Below, piece after piece: positions 28,037-37,280 of a stretch of DNA of 64,000 nt. This DNA is from Brackiella oedipodis DSM 13743 (GTDB lineage: Bacteria; Pseudomonadota; Gammaproteobacteria; Burkholderiales; Burkholderiaceae_B): contig NZ_KK211205.1 in NCBI RefSeq assembly GCF_000621025.1, positions 571,521 to 635,520 on the forward strand. The letters run 5' to 3'. How positions within the stretch are numbered: the stretch's first letter is position 1; every line of letters starts with the position of its first letter. The position numbers and the translations under genes are program-made. Below the pieces are notes generated by a model. That model saw only the letters and a list, made by a program, of their open reading frames with translations. It was not told the origin of the DNA and searched no databases.

Positions 28037-28998
28037 TATTTATAGGTCCTCAAAATGAGAAAAATAAAAACAACGCCACCTGTGAAACCTGCTGTCAAAC
28101 CAATAGGTATTTCTAGTGGATAGACAAGCAATCGACTCATGAGATCACAGAAAATTGTAAAAACAGCACCTCCAAGAGCGTTAATAGACAGGGTGTTAGA
28201 GAGATTATCACCATATTTAATGGCGACAATATTAGGAATAACTAAACCCACAAATGGAATAGCACCAACAATCACAACAGAAATGGAAACCATACAAGAC
28301 ACTAATACCAAGCCCAAAATTGTGATGGCTTTATAGCGTAAACCGAGACTAGTGGCCACATCTTTACCAAGATTCAGTAGGGTAAAGTGACGAGTAAAAA
28401 AAGTGATAATGATAATGGTAGGTATCAGCAAATAAATCGCTTCATAATGCCCCTGCACCACTTTAGAAAAGTCGCCCACTAACCAGTTTTGCATATCTTG
28501 CATCATATTGTTTTGATAAGCATAAAATTCGGCTATTGCACTCAGCACGCTGCCAAACATCAGACCTATGATGGGTATAAGAACAGGATTGTGCAAAATC
28601 ACTCGCTGGCTAATTACGATAAAAATAGCGCAAGCAACAAAACAAAAAACGACAGCAAATAATAATTTAAGTAAAACGCTATCAGCTTCAATGGTGCTAA
28701 GCGATACCAAAATCCCTAATTTAGCCGCATCCATACTGCCTGTCGTGCTCGGCTCGGCGAAGCGATTATGAGTAATATGCTGCAGTATGATGCCAGACAT
28801 GGCCAGACCAATTCCACATAGCGCGAGTGTAAAAAGTCTAGGAAAACGGCTAGTGAGCAGGGTAAACCATAGATCTGATAAATCTAAAGATGAGAGGTGG
28901 TATTCTTTGGCGCCTATAAGCAATGACAAGACACTCAAAGCGATCAACAACAATCCTAGGGTGAGTTTGGGTTTGAAGAAGGACGAGGTAGATGACAT
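28036..28998 (-). CDS. Siderophore ABC transporter permease, first subunit
   Basis: This FecCD-family permease of 320 residues is the first gene of the siderophore operon. Family segments are FPRLFTLALCGIGLAMSGII, HNRFAEPSTTGSMDAAKLG, LLNLGKDVATSLGLRYKAI (coupling region) and GAIPFVGLVIPNIVAIKYG. It probably pairs with the next permease to form the membrane channel. A Fur-like site lies 27 bases upstream of the ATG. The coding sequence is visibly richer in A+T than the neighbouring uvrB. Confidence 0.89.
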   Translation of the reverse strand: MSSTSSFFKPKLTLGLLLIALSVLSLLIGAKEYHLSSLDLSDLWFTLLTSRFPRLFTLALCGIGLAMSGIILQHITHNRFAEPSTTGSMDAAKLGILVSLSTIEADSVLLKLLFAVVFCFVACAIFIVISQRVILHNPVLIPIIGLMFGSVLSAIAEFYAYQNNMMQDMQNWLVGDFSKVVQGHYEAIYLLIPTIIIITFFTRHFTLLNLGKDVATSLGLRYKAITILGLVLVSCMVSISVVIVGAIPFVGLVIPNIVAIKYGDNLSNTLSINALGGAVFTIFCDLMSRLLVYPLEIPIGLTAGFTGGVVFIFLILRTYK

Positions 28999-29024
28999 AA
29001 GCGACAGATTAATTATTATAATAT

Positions 29025-29039
29025 TGAGACTTATTATCG
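29025..29039 (-). promoter_or_regulatory. Probable Fur box upstream of the siderophore permease operon
   Basis: TGAGACT-T-ATTATCG matches the 7-1-7 Fur consensus at 11 of 14 positions. An AT-rich palindromic stretch (AATTATTATAATATT) follows toward the gene. Confidence 0.6.
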
Positions 29040-29067
29040 ATTATAGCGATGCTAGTGCCATTTGCCT

Positions 29068-29082
29068 ACGTAGATTATAAAT
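29068..29082 (+). repeat. Right copy of 15-bp direct repeat bracketing the siderophore locus
   Basis: ACGTAGATTATAAAT, identical to 19625-19639 and in the same orientation, 9443 bp away. It lies about 70 bases upstream of the first permease gene. Confidence 0.8.
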
Positions 29083-29179
29083 TGCCTATCGTTTTTAAGC
29101 ATAATACCTAGCATTAGGTTGTATTGATTAGTTTTTCAAAAGCTTGTACGACGTCTCCCACAATCTAGACGCGTCAAAT

Positions 29180-29212
29180 AAAAAAAGCATACCTTTCTAG
29201 ATATGCTTTTTT
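29180..29212 (-). terminator. Terminator of the aminotransferase gene
   Basis: An AAAAAAGCATA stem and its complement surround a 10-base loop with a T run, directly after the minus-strand gene. Confidence 0.8.
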
Positions 29213-29231
29213 AATGTTGGATCATCTGCAC

Positions 29232-30437
29232 TCAGTCTTTAAGCACTGCAGCAATAGACTGAGCAACATAATCGATATTGCTCGAATTAAGTGCAGCAAC
29301 GCAAATACGACCGCTCTTGACGGCATAGATACCGTAATCATTGATCAATTTATTGACCTGCTCTGGGGTTAAGCCAGAGAAAGAAAACATACCGCGTTGC
29401 TCTTTGACATAATCAAAATTCTGTTGGGCACCGACTTTTTTGATGCCTTCGACCAATTCGTTACGCATTTTTTTGATGCGATCACGCATTTGTGCCAGCT
29501 CTTCTTCCCACATTTGATAAAGCTCAGGTGTATTGAGTACCTTAGCGACAATTGCAGCCCCAAAAATAGGTGGGTTAGAGTAGTTGCTGCGGATCACAAT
29601 TTTGATTTGGCTAAGGACTTTTTGGGCGGTTTCTCGGCTGTCGGTCAAGACGGTTAGTGCGCCCACGCGTTGGCCATAAAAAGAGAAAGACTTAGAAAAG
29701 GATGAGCTAATGAGTGCATCTAAACCAGCCTCATCAAAAATCTTGACAGCGGTATTGTCTTGATCAAGACCCTCCCCAAAGCCTTGATAAGCAATATCTA
29801 AGAAAGGCACGAGTTGTTTGTCTTTGACAATTTGGGCGATTTCTTGCCATTGCTCTTTAGAGAGATCAACGCCGGTAGGGTTGTGGCAGCAAGCATGTAA
29901 AACGACGATACTATCGGCTTGTAAGTTATTGAGGAAGGCCTTGAGGGCGTCAAACTTGATGCCGTGGGTCTCTGGGTCGTAGTAGGGGTAGGTTTCTACC
30001 TTGAAACCCGAACGCTCAAAAATACCACGATGGTTGGCCCAACTAGGATCACTAATGTAGACCGTAGAATTTGGTTTAGCAATGCGCAAAAAGTCGGCGC
30101 CGACTTTGAGGGCGCCTGTCCCGCCAAGCGCCTCTACAGTGATTGCACGTTTGGCTTGACGAGCAGGGGATTTCTCACCTAGAAGAAGCTTTTGGGCGGC
30201 TTCGTTGTAAGTTTTGAGGCCATCGATAGGTAAATAAGCATAGGGTTTGCGCTCGGCAGCTAACTGTTTCTCTGCTTCTTGCACAGCCTTGAGAACCGGT
30301 ATCTGACCGTTATCATCACTATAAACACCCACGCCAAGATTGACTTTGTTGTTGCGTGTATCGGCCGCAAATTGCTCGTTTAAACCAAGAATAGGATCAC
30401 GGGGTGCCATCTCGACGTGGCTGAAAAGTTTTGTCAT
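29232..30437 (-). CDS. Aspartate/aromatic amino acid aminotransferase (class I)
   Basis: This PLP enzyme exchanges amino groups between aspartate or aromatic amino acids and 2-oxoglutarate. The 401 residues follow the AspC/TyrB pattern: NLGVGVYSDDNGQIPVLKAV, TVEALGGTGALKVGADFL, DPSWANHRGIFERSG, LHACCHNPTGVDLS, the PLP-lysine segment SSSFSKSFSFYGQRVGAL and RGMFSFSGL with the substrate Arg region near the end (RICVAAL). AspC and TyrB cannot be told apart by eye. It is divergent from uvrB, an arrangement common in Burkholderiales. Confidence 0.9.
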   Translation of the reverse strand: MTKLFSHVEMAPRDPILGLNEQFAADTRNNKVNLGVGVYSDDNGQIPVLKAVQEAEKQLAAERKPYAYLPIDGLKTYNEAAQKLLLGEKSPARQAKRAITVEALGGTGALKVGADFLRIAKPNSTVYISDPSWANHRGIFERSGFKVETYPYYDPETHGIKFDALKAFLNNLQADSIVVLHACCHNPTGVDLSKEQWQEIAQIVKDKQLVPFLDIAYQGFGEGLDQDNTAVKIFDEAGLDALISSSFSKSFSFYGQRVGALTVLTDSRETAQKVLSQIKIVIRSNYSNPPIFGAAIVAKVLNTPELYQMWEEELAQMRDRIKKMRNELVEGIKKVGAQQNFDYVKEQRGMFSFSGLTPEQVNKLINDYGIYAVKSGRICVAALNSSNIDYVAQSIAAVLKD

Positions 30438-30542
30438 TTTGGGTATACCTAAATTGATGGATGGTGGGTCTACTATGGATAATCTTATATTACCCCTTTA
30501 AACTATAGAGTTTACACCTATAGAGTAAAAAAATAGAAAACA

Positions 30543-32570
30543 ATGAGTCAAGCCGAATTTAAAAATTTTCCGGATAGTCCTTTTCAGTTGTATCAGCCCT
30601 ATGCGCCTGCTGGAGATCAGCCTAATGCCATCAAACAGCTGGTGCAAGGTGTGCAAGACGGTTTGATGTTTCAGACGCTCTTGGGGGTGACGGGCTCGGG
30701 CAAGACGTACACTATGGCCAATACCATTGCTCGTCTAGGTCGTCCCGCCTTGATTTTGGCCCCCAACAAGACCTTAGCGGCGCAACTTTATGCGGAAATG
30801 CGCGAGTTTTTTCCGCGCAATGCGGTGGAGTATTTTGTTTCATACTACGATTATTATCAGCCTGAGGCCTATGTGCCTTCGCGTGACTTGTTCATTGAAA
30901 AAGATTCAGCTGTCAACGATCAAATTGAGCAGATGCGTTTATCTGCTACCAAGAGTCTATTAGAGCGCCGAGACACGGTGATTGTTGGCACGGTTTCGAC
31001 CATTTATGGTATTGGTAATCCCTCTGATTACCACTCTATGGTGTTATTTGTACGCACGGGTGATGTCATCCCACGCCAAGAATTGATTGGACGCCTCGTG
31101 TCTATGCAATATGAGCGTAATGATATGGAGTTTACGCGCGGTCATTTTCGAGTGCGTGGGGAGATTATCGATGTTTTCCCCGCAGAGAATGCTGAGATGG
31201 CCGTACGTTTGACCTTGTTTGATGATGAAATCGAAAAAATCGAAGTGTTTGATCCCCTCACAGGCAAGGTACAACGTTCTTTACCGCGCTTTGCTATTTA
31301 TCCAAGTTCGCACTATGTCACCCCAAGACCGACGATTTTGCGTGCGATAGAAACCATTAAGCAGGAACTTTCAGAACGGCTGGCGTATTTTTATGAGCAT
31401 GGCAATCTGGTCGAAGCACAACGTTTGGATCAGCGCACGCGCTTTGATCTAGAAATGCTGCATGAGCTAGGCTTTTGTAAAGGCATTGAGAACTACTCGC
31501 GCCATTTATCAGGGGCAGAACCAGGTGAGGCACCACCGACCTTAATTGATTATTTACCCGCAGATGCCATTATGTTTTTTGATGAAAGTCACGTCATGAT
31601 GGGGCAGCTACGGGCTATGTATCGGGGTGATCGTTCCCGTAAAGAAACGCTCGTGCAATATGGTTTTCGTTTACCTTCGGCGATGGATAATCGCCCACTC
31701 AAGATCGAGGAATTCGAACAACGCATGCGACAAAGCATTTTTGTCTCTGCGACCCCCGCCGATTATGAAGCTGAGCGTTCAGACCAAATTGTCGAGCAAG
31801 TGGTGCGACCTACGGGTCTGCTTGACCCGGTGGTAGAAGTGCGTTCGGCCATTACCCAAGTCGATGATTTATTAGGTGAAGCCAAATTGCGGATCGCCCA
31901 AGGCGAACGCGTCTTAGTGACGACCCTCACGAAACGCATGGCCGAGGACCTCACTGAGTATTTGACAGAAAACCGTCTTAAAGTGCGTTATTTGCATTCA
32001 GACATTGATACGGTCGAACGGGTTGAAATCATTCGCGATTTGCGTCTGGGTAAGTTTGATGTCTTAGTGGGTATTAACTTACTACGAGAGGGCTTAGATA
32101 TCCCGGAAGTCTCCTTAGTTGCTATTTTAGATGCTGATAAAGAAGGCTTTTTGCGTTCTGAGCGTAGTTTGATTCAAACCATTGGTCGGGCCGCACGCAA
32201 TGTCCGAGGCACGGCCATTTTGTATGCTGAGCATGTGACTGACTCCATGCGTCGAGCCATGGACGAAACAGAGAGACGTCGTGCCAAACAAATGGCCTTT
32301 AATACCGAACATGGCATCACGCCGACCAGCATTCATAAAGCCGTCAAAGAAATGATTGATGGCGTGATGTCCGATGCCGAAGTCGCGTCTACGAGTGAAA
32401 TCGAAGATCTCAAACGCTTTGAAGGCGATCAAAAGGCTTTGTCCAAAGAAATCAAAAAACTCGAAAAACAAATGCTTGAGCATGCCAAAAATCTGGAATT
32501 TGAAGAGGCGGCGGCAGCTCGCGATCGTCTCCAAAAACTTCAACAGCATTTATTACTCAGTTCGAGTTAG
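30543..32570 (+). CDS. uvrB: Excinuclease ABC subunit B
   Basis: UvrB is the damage-verifying helicase-like subunit of nucleotide excision repair. The 675-residue length is standard. It has Walker [11 protein letters not shown] (about 49), the beta-hairpin [12 protein letters not shown], the DEAD-like [11 protein letters not shown], helicase motifs [29 protein letters not shown] and QTIGRAARN, and the C-terminal UVR helix hairpin ([20 protein letters not shown]). No LexA box was found in the 105-bp divergent promoter region, although CTATAGAG occurs there twice. Confidence 0.97.
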   Translation: MSQAEFKNFPDSPFQLYQPYAPAGDQPNAIKQLVQGVQDGLMFQTLLGVTGSGKTYTMANTIARLGRPALILAPNKTLAAQLYAEMREFFPRNAVEYFVSYYDYYQPEAYVPSRDLFIEKDSAVNDQIEQMRLSATKSLLERRDTVIVGTVSTIYGIGNPSDYHSMVLFVRTGDVIPRQELIGRLVSMQYERNDMEFTRGHFRVRGEIIDVFPAENAEMAVRLTLFDDEIEKIEVFDPLTGKVQRSLPRFAIYPSSHYVTPRPTILRAIETIKQELSERLAYFYEHGNLVEAQRLDQRTRFDLEMLHELGFCKGIENYSRHLSGAEPGEAPPTLIDYLPADAIMFFDESHVMMGQLRAMYRGDRSRKETLVQYGFRLPSAMDNRPLKIEEFEQRMRQSIFVSATPADYEAERSDQIVEQVVRPTGLLDPVVEVRSAITQVDDLLGEAKLRIAQGERVLVTTLTKRMAEDLTEYLTENRLKVRYLHSDIDTVERVEIIRDLRLGKFDVLVGINLLREGLDIPEVSLVAILDADKEGFLRSERSLIQTIGRAARNVRGTAILYAEHVTDSMRRAMDETERRRAKQMAFNTEHGITPTSIHKAVKEMIDGVMSDAEVASTSEIEDLKRFEGDQKALSKEIKKLEKQMLEHAKNLEFEEAAAARDRLQKLQQHLLLSSS

Positions 32571-32838
32571 TCTCTTGCGCTCATGGTGCTTGATCTTATA
32601 ATTATTCTGATTTTTTTTGGAATCACCGCTGACTAAGCCTTTTTTATTACAAAAATTAGTACTAATGACTTAGTATTATCCTCAGCTAAGTTAGGGCTTT
32701 GATACCTAATTGCTCTCAGTCGCTATACACTGCAAGTGTACTGTAATGTTTCATTGTGTCAACGTTGTAACGAGTTATTGCAGTGCAGACTTTTCGAGGC
32801 CGATAGGCGGCTACGTGTTATTTAGATAAGGAGCAATT
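32571..32838. promoter_or_regulatory. norB upstream region
   Basis: 268 bases without a gene. Two symmetric elements are seen: ACTTAG-N12-CTAAGT at about 32668-32692, and TACACTGCAAGTGTA (32726-32740), a palindrome with 6-bp arms. Neither matches FNR, NsrR or NorR consensus well. AAGGAG precedes the norB ATG. Confidence 0.45.
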
Positions 32839-35088
32839 ATGAGGGAATACAAAAAGCTTTGGCTGAGTTTATTCGTCGTATTAGCGCTGACTTTGACAAT
32901 ATTAGGCTTCTTTGGTGCGGATGTTTATCGCAATGCGCCGCCAATTCCTAATCAATTCAAAGTGCAATCCAGCGGTGAGGTGCTATTGACCAAAGACGAT
33001 ATTTTGTTGGGTCAATCGGCCTGGCAGAGTAGTGGTGGTATGGAAGTCGGTTCGATTTGGGGGCACGGTGCCTACCAAGCACCCGATTGGACTGCCGATT
33101 GGTTACATCGTGAACTCGAAAATTGGTTAGCGCTGGCGGCTCAAGAGCAATACCACAAACCGTATGAGGATTTGGATGAAGCACAACAAACGTTGCTCCA
33201 AGTCGCTCTCAAAAAAGAATATAGACAAAACACCTATGATCAAAACCAAGGTGTGGTCTATATTTCCGCACGTCGGGCCGCTGCCATCGCCAACACCGCA
33301 AAATATTACGAAGGCTTATATGGTGATGATCCAGCCTTAGCGCAGACGCGATCTGACTATGCCATGAAAAACAATGCCTTAGCAGAGCCAGAGCACAGAG
33401 AGGCCTTAAGTCGCTTTTTCTTCTGGACAGCCTGGGCAGCGGCTACGGATAGACCAGGAGAAGAGGTTACCTATACTAATAATTGGCCGCACGAACCCTT
33501 AATAGGTAATGTGCCTTCAGCCGAAAATATTATGTGGTCCTTAGCCTGTATTATCGTGTTGCTAGCAGGCATTGGCCTGCTGGTGTGGGGCTGGGCGTTT
33601 TTACGTCGCACTGACCCTGATCAAGTCACACCGTCAAAGGTCGATCCCATTACGAAGATTCCTCTTACAGAATCCCAAAAGGCTTTGGGTAAATATTGCT
33701 TCTTAACGGTGGCTTTATTTATTGTTCAGGTATTTTTGGGGGGCGCCGTTGCGCATTACACCATTGAGGGACAGTCTTTCTATGGCTTGCCTTTAGCTGA
33801 ATGGTTCCCTTATGCACTTTTGCGCACCTGGCATTTACAAAGTGCGATTTTATGGATTGCGACAGGTTTTTTGACGGCAGGCTTATTTTTGGCGCCTATT
33901 ATCAATGGTGGTCAAGATCCTAAATGGCAAAAAGCCGGCGTTAATTTTTTGTTTATCGCCTTATTGATCGTGACAGTGGGTTCTTTTGCGGGTCAATACC
34001 TGGCCATTAACGGTCATATGCCGCGTAATTTGAACTTTATGTGGGGTCATCAAGGTTATGAATACCTAGATTTAGGCCGGATATGGCAAATCCTTTTATT
34101 TGTCGGTATTGCTTTCTGGCTCTTTTTAATGCTCCGTGGCATGCGTCAAGCCTTCAAACAAAAAGGAGACAAAAATCTCTTGGCCTTGTTTGTGGCTTCC
34201 GTAGTGGCGATTGGTCTCTTCTATGGATCAGGTTTGTTCTATGGTGAGCACTCCAACCTATCCGTGATGGAGTATTGGCGTTGGTGGGTCGTGCATTTGT
34301 GGGTAGAGGGCTTTTTTGAGGTCTTTGCTACGGCAGCCATGGCCTTTATCTTCTATAACATGGGCTTACTCTCCATACGCATGGCGACCGTGGCTCCCTT
34401 AGCCTCTGCCTCTTTGTTTATGGCGGGTGGTATCCCAGGCACTTTCCATCACCTCTATTTTGCGGGTACAACCACACCTGTCTTAGCCGTTGGAGCGTCT
34501 TTTAGTGCTTTCGAAGTGGTGCCGTTAATGCTCTTGGGTTATGAAGCCTGGGAAAACTGGCACATGCAGCACAAAGCACCGTGGATGCAACGTTTACGTT
34601 GGCCTATCATGATGTTTGTTGGCTGTAGCTTTTGGAATATGATGGGGGCAGGTGTCTTTGGTTTTATGATTAATACACCGTTAATGCTGTATTACATTCA
34701 AGGGCTCAATACCACCGCTGTACATGCGCATACGGCCTTATTCGGGGTCTATGGCTTCTTGGCCATTGGCTTTGTGTTGATGACGCTGGTCTATATCCGT
34801 CGCGAGTTTGTCTTTAGTGAGCGTAGAATGCGCCGAGGCTTCTGGTTGCTTAATATTGGCTTAGCGGGTATGGTGCTGCTCAGTCTGTTACCGATAGGTA
34901 TTATCCAATTTCATGCGAGTGCGAGTGTTGGGCTTTGGTATGCGCGTAGCCAAGCGTTTATGCAGCAAGATATCTTGCACACATTGCGCTGGCTTCGTAC
35001 CATTCCCGACGTCGTCTTTATCGTGGGAGCGCTCTTTATTTTCTGGGAAGTGCTCAGAGGCCTATTTGTAAAAAATAGAATAAATTAA
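32839..35088 (+). CDS. norB: Nitric oxide reductase, quinol-dependent (qNor)
   Basis: This enzyme reduces NO to N2O with quinol electrons in the inner membrane. The 749-residue single polypeptide has the N-terminal extension of qNor: one membrane helix (residues about 8-28) and a periplasmic cytochrome-c-like domain without a CxxCH haem site. About twelve core helices follow. Haem and non-haem iron ligands are visible in LRTWHLQSA, WWVVHLWVEGFFEVFA (His and Glu of the FeB site), GIPGTFHHLYFAG (His-His) and AVHAHTALFGVYG. No norC is present, which fits the one-subunit type. It serves NO detoxification or denitrification; no other denitrification genes are in the window. Confidence 0.95.
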   Translation: MREYKKLWLSLFVVLALTLTILGFFGADVYRNAPPIPNQFKVQSSGEVLLTKDDILLGQSAWQSSGGMEVGSIWGHGAYQAPDWTADWLHRELENWLALAAQEQYHKPYEDLDEAQQTLLQVALKKEYRQNTYDQNQGVVYISARRAAAIANTAKYYEGLYGDDPALAQTRSDYAMKNNALAEPEHREALSRFFFWTAWAAATDRPGEEVTYTNNWPHEPLIGNVPSAENIMWSLACIIVLLAGIGLLVWGWAFLRRTDPDQVTPSKVDPITKIPLTESQKALGKYCFLTVALFIVQVFLGGAVAHYTIEGQSFYGLPLAEWFPYALLRTWHLQSAILWIATGFLTAGLFLAPIINGGQDPKWQKAGVNFLFIALLIVTVGSFAGQYLAINGHMPRNLNFMWGHQGYEYLDLGRIWQILLFVGIAFWLFLMLRGMRQAFKQKGDKNLLALFVASVVAIGLFYGSGLFYGEHSNLSVMEYWRWWVVHLWVEGFFEVFATAAMAFIFYNMGLLSIRMATVAPLASASLFMAGGIPGTFHHLYFAGTTTPVLAVGASFSAFEVVPLMLLGYEAWENWHMQHKAPWMQRLRWPIMMFVGCSFWNMMGAGVFGFMINTPLMLYYIQGLNTTAVHAHTALFGVYGFLAIGFVLMTLVYIRREFVFSERRMRRGFWLLNIGLAGMVLLSLLPIGIIQFHASASVGLWYARSQAFMQQDILHTLRWLRTIPDVVFIVGALFIFWEVLRGLFVKNRIN

Positions 35089-35110
35089 GGATTTATGGTA
35101 TAAAATTAGA

Positions 35111-35141
35111 CAAGCCGACTTTAGCAATAAGGTCGGCTTAA
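35111..35141 (+). terminator. Terminator after norB
   Basis: AAGCCGAC and its complement form an 8-bp stem with a 12-base loop, followed by TTAATTCTTT. Moderate strength. Confidence 0.6.
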
Positions 35142-35186
35142 TTCTTTAGATTTTGCATACTGTTTTGCTTTTTGAGCTGAGTCATA

Positions 35187-35720
35187 ATGTATATCACACC
35201 GCGGTCAAAAATACTTATTACTGCAATTATTGCAGTCACATTTGTGGCGGTAGCTCTCACAGGCTTATTTAGTACTGAGCAAACTCCAGAACCTGTGCAA
35301 TCTGCAGCGTCGAGCCAAACAACCCAAGAGCAAGATGACGTTATCATTAAATCCCTCACTAACAACACCCAAAATGTGGTCTTTGAACCGCATAACACCT
35401 TAAGTTATGTGGGCTACATAGAGGGAGCGGGCTATGGTTCTTATCAGTTCTACGCCCAGCATAATCAGCGTTTTACGGCCTCTCTGGCTGATCAATCGAA
35501 TAAATTTGAAATGATTATGTTCGGCCCAGAGACTCAAGTCATCAAAAGCGGCAAGAGCTATACCATCCCCGCCAATGGTCTATATGAGTTGCGCGTAGTC
35601 TTTAAAAATGACGTTGAGCGCAAACAAGAGCAAGATCAAGCGCGCGATAAATCGGTACCGCAAATTTATAATATTACCTTGTCCCTTAAGAACCCAATCT
35701 TGCCCAAAATGTCCGACTAA
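35187..35720 (+). CDS. Membrane-anchored or secreted protein, possibly PliG-like lysozyme inhibitor
   Basis: This 177-residue protein has one N-terminal hydrophobic segment (about residues 9-27, ITAIIAVTFVAVALTGLF) without a clear cleavage site, then a Thr/Gln/Pro-rich linker (about 28-50), then a compact domain from about 60. The spaced pattern YVGYIEGAGYGSYQFYA, QRFTASL, FEMIMFGP, then IPANGLYELRVVFKND with a closing Tyr-Asn-Ile-Thr-Leu strand resembles the beta-sandwich of periplasmic inhibitors of g-type lysozyme (PliG). This is a by-eye fold guess, not a secure family call. It sits alone between norB and rdgC. Confidence 0.55.
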   Translation: MYITPRSKILITAIIAVTFVAVALTGLFSTEQTPEPVQSAASSQTTQEQDDVIIKSLTNNTQNVVFEPHNTLSYVGYIEGAGYGSYQFYAQHNQRFTASLADQSNKFEMIMFGPETQVIKSGKSYTIPANGLYELRVVFKNDVERKQEQDQARDKSVPQIYNITLSLKNPILPKMSD

Positions 35721-35768
35721 TCGATCTGCCATGGTCTAGCAGTAGCCACGAGTGTGGCCTTAATGTGC

Positions 35769-36671
35769 TTAGTTGACTGGTTTTAAGCCGCCCAGTGCTT
35801 CTGTGAGGTCTTGCAGGAGTTGCGCCAAGGTACGACTCATTAAGGTCATATCCGCATCAAATTGCTCGGTTTCATCAAAACTACCGAGTTCTTTTTCTTC
35901 TGACAATAACTCAAGCGGCGTGATTTTTTTGAGAGTGAGGGTATCATCCAAGACAAACGATACTCTGTCTTGCCAAGTTAAGCCCAATTTGGAACAAATT
36001 TTGCCAGACTCGACATGCTTAGCTACCTCGGATTGTTCGGGCGTGATATTGGCAAAACGAATGGTGGCGCGCTCTTGTTGGGTTGACTTAAATTCAGTAT
36101 GTGGATCAATGCTAAAACCAGCAGGCGCTTGGTCGGTATATAACCATTCGGTCATGGCTGTACTAGGAGAAATAGCCGTCATATATGATTGAATGGGCAT
36201 GGGATTGAGCACTTTGACCAATTGTGAAATGACCTCGTCGGCCTTGGTGGGAGAGGCGGCATCAATCACCAAATAGTGGTGCTCTAGATCAAGATACAAG
36301 CGGGTTTCACGATAAATACTAAAGGCCTTTGGGAGTAGCGTATCGGTCACTAACTCTTTGATTTCTTTGAGTTGCTTGCGGCCAGGACGATAGCCTTGTT
36401 GCTCTTCGACTTCTTTGGCTTTTTCGCGGGCAAATTGATTAATTACCGAAGCAGGTAAGAGCTTTTTTTCGGCCTTTAGGGACAAAAATAAAACGTTTTG
36501 TAAACCATAAACCAAATCCGCATCAGCCATCACTGGCACCCAGCCAAACTGCGTGTCTCTGCCAGGGTTACCTGGGTTAAAAGCATGCGGCTGTAGTGCC
36601 TCAGAAAGCGCTTCGGCCGTGATATGCCAGTTCGGATTTAAACGATATATTTTTAAGTTTTTGAACCACAT
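35769..36671 (-). CDS. rdgC: Recombination-associated protein RdgC
   Basis: RdgC is a ring-shaped DNA-binding protein that limits RecA action on double-stranded DNA. The 300-residue length is typical. Family segments include MWFKNLKIYRLN at the start, FGWVPVM, QREKAKEVEEQQGYRPGRK-like FAREKAKEVEEQQGYRPGRK, and LPKAFSIYRETRLYLD in the middle. It is divergent from recA across about 600 bp, so an antagonist and its target are neighbours here. Confidence 0.94.
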   Translation of the reverse strand: MWFKNLKIYRLNPNWHITAEALSEALQPHAFNPGNPGRDTQFGWVPVMADADLVYGLQNVLFLSLKAEKKLLPASVINQFAREKAKEVEEQQGYRPGRKQLKEIKELVTDTLLPKAFSIYRETRLYLDLEHHYLVIDAASPTKADEVISQLVKVLNPMPIQSYMTAISPSTAMTEWLYTDQAPAGFSIDPHTEFKSTQQERATIRFANITPEQSEVAKHVESGKICSKLGLTWQDRVSFVLDDTLTLKKITPLELLSEEKELGSFDETEQFDADMTLMSRTLAQLLQDLTEALGGLKPVN

Positions 36672-36859
36672 AATGAGTTTGCTTCTGAAAAAGAAAGTCT
36701 TATATTGTAGCGCGACTGATAGCGTCGTGATGCCTCAAGTCAGTGTCATAGGTAATGAAAATGGCAACGACCACAACGTCCACCTCGGCAGGTTTTATTG
36801 TAGAAGAAAGGCAGGCCGCGCGTGCTAAAATGGATCAATAAATCACAGTAGACAGAAAG

Positions 36860-36888
36860 TTCACAACTGTATAAATATACAGTATAAT
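36860..36888 (+). promoter_or_regulatory. recA promoter with LexA box in the spacer
   Basis: TTCACA (36860-36865), 17 bases, TATAAT (36883-36888). The spacer is filled by CTGTATAAATATACAG (36867-36882), a perfect CTGT-N8-ACAG LexA box. Transcription should start near 36895, about 385 bases ahead of the recA ATG. Confidence 0.85.
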
Positions 36889-36894
36889 ATCGAT

Positions 36895-37280
36895 CATAAT
36901 TCTAGCCAAGAATGGATCACAGACATAGGGGTCATTAATGTCATTAGTGACATTAGTGACATTTGTATGAAGCAGTACTTGGCAAGCAGAACTTAACTAT
37001 AGCGGGCCTAGGTCATGCATAGGTTAGGTTAAATGCAGCTATAACGGTTTTAGCGTTATGAGTCGTGGGGGCGTTTAAGTTGCTCGTGCTGCGCTTGTGC
37101 TGGTAACCCATTGATTCGTTTAACAAGTGACTCTCACCGTTGTCGTGATTCATCTTGGGCTGCATTAGCCATGCTTAGCAGCTTAGGTATAGACAGATGA
37201 TCGTTTATTTTGGATTATCTTATTTTGTGCCTTAAATTTGCATCCAATACATTACAGTTTTACTGCAAAGGACTTACCTT
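36895..37280 (+). promoter_or_regulatory. recA: Long predicted recA 5' leader
   Basis: This stretch has no convincing gene but should be transcribed from the LexA-controlled promoter. It contains a 9-bp repeat array (36932-36967) and ends with AAAGGA about 10 bases before the recA ATG. Confidence 0.5.
36932..36967. repeat. 9-bp tandem repeats in the recA leader
   Basis: Four 9-base units: TCATTAATG, TCATTAGTG, ACATTAGTG, ACATTTGTA. The inverted core CACTAATG is shared with the array at 14219-14281. Confidence 0.7.

Noticed and set aside
30438-30542. LexA box for uvrB
   Set aside because: No CTG-N10-CAG element was found; only a repeated CTATAGAG word is present.
32127-32549. Long antisense open frame within uvrB
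   Set aside because: Phe/Ile-rich complement of the coiled UvrB C-terminus; no ribosome site or context.
36761-36841. Small open frame of 26 codons upstream of the recA promoter
   Set aside because: Residue content (Thr-rich start) and weak ribosome site do not separate it from chance; no supporting context.
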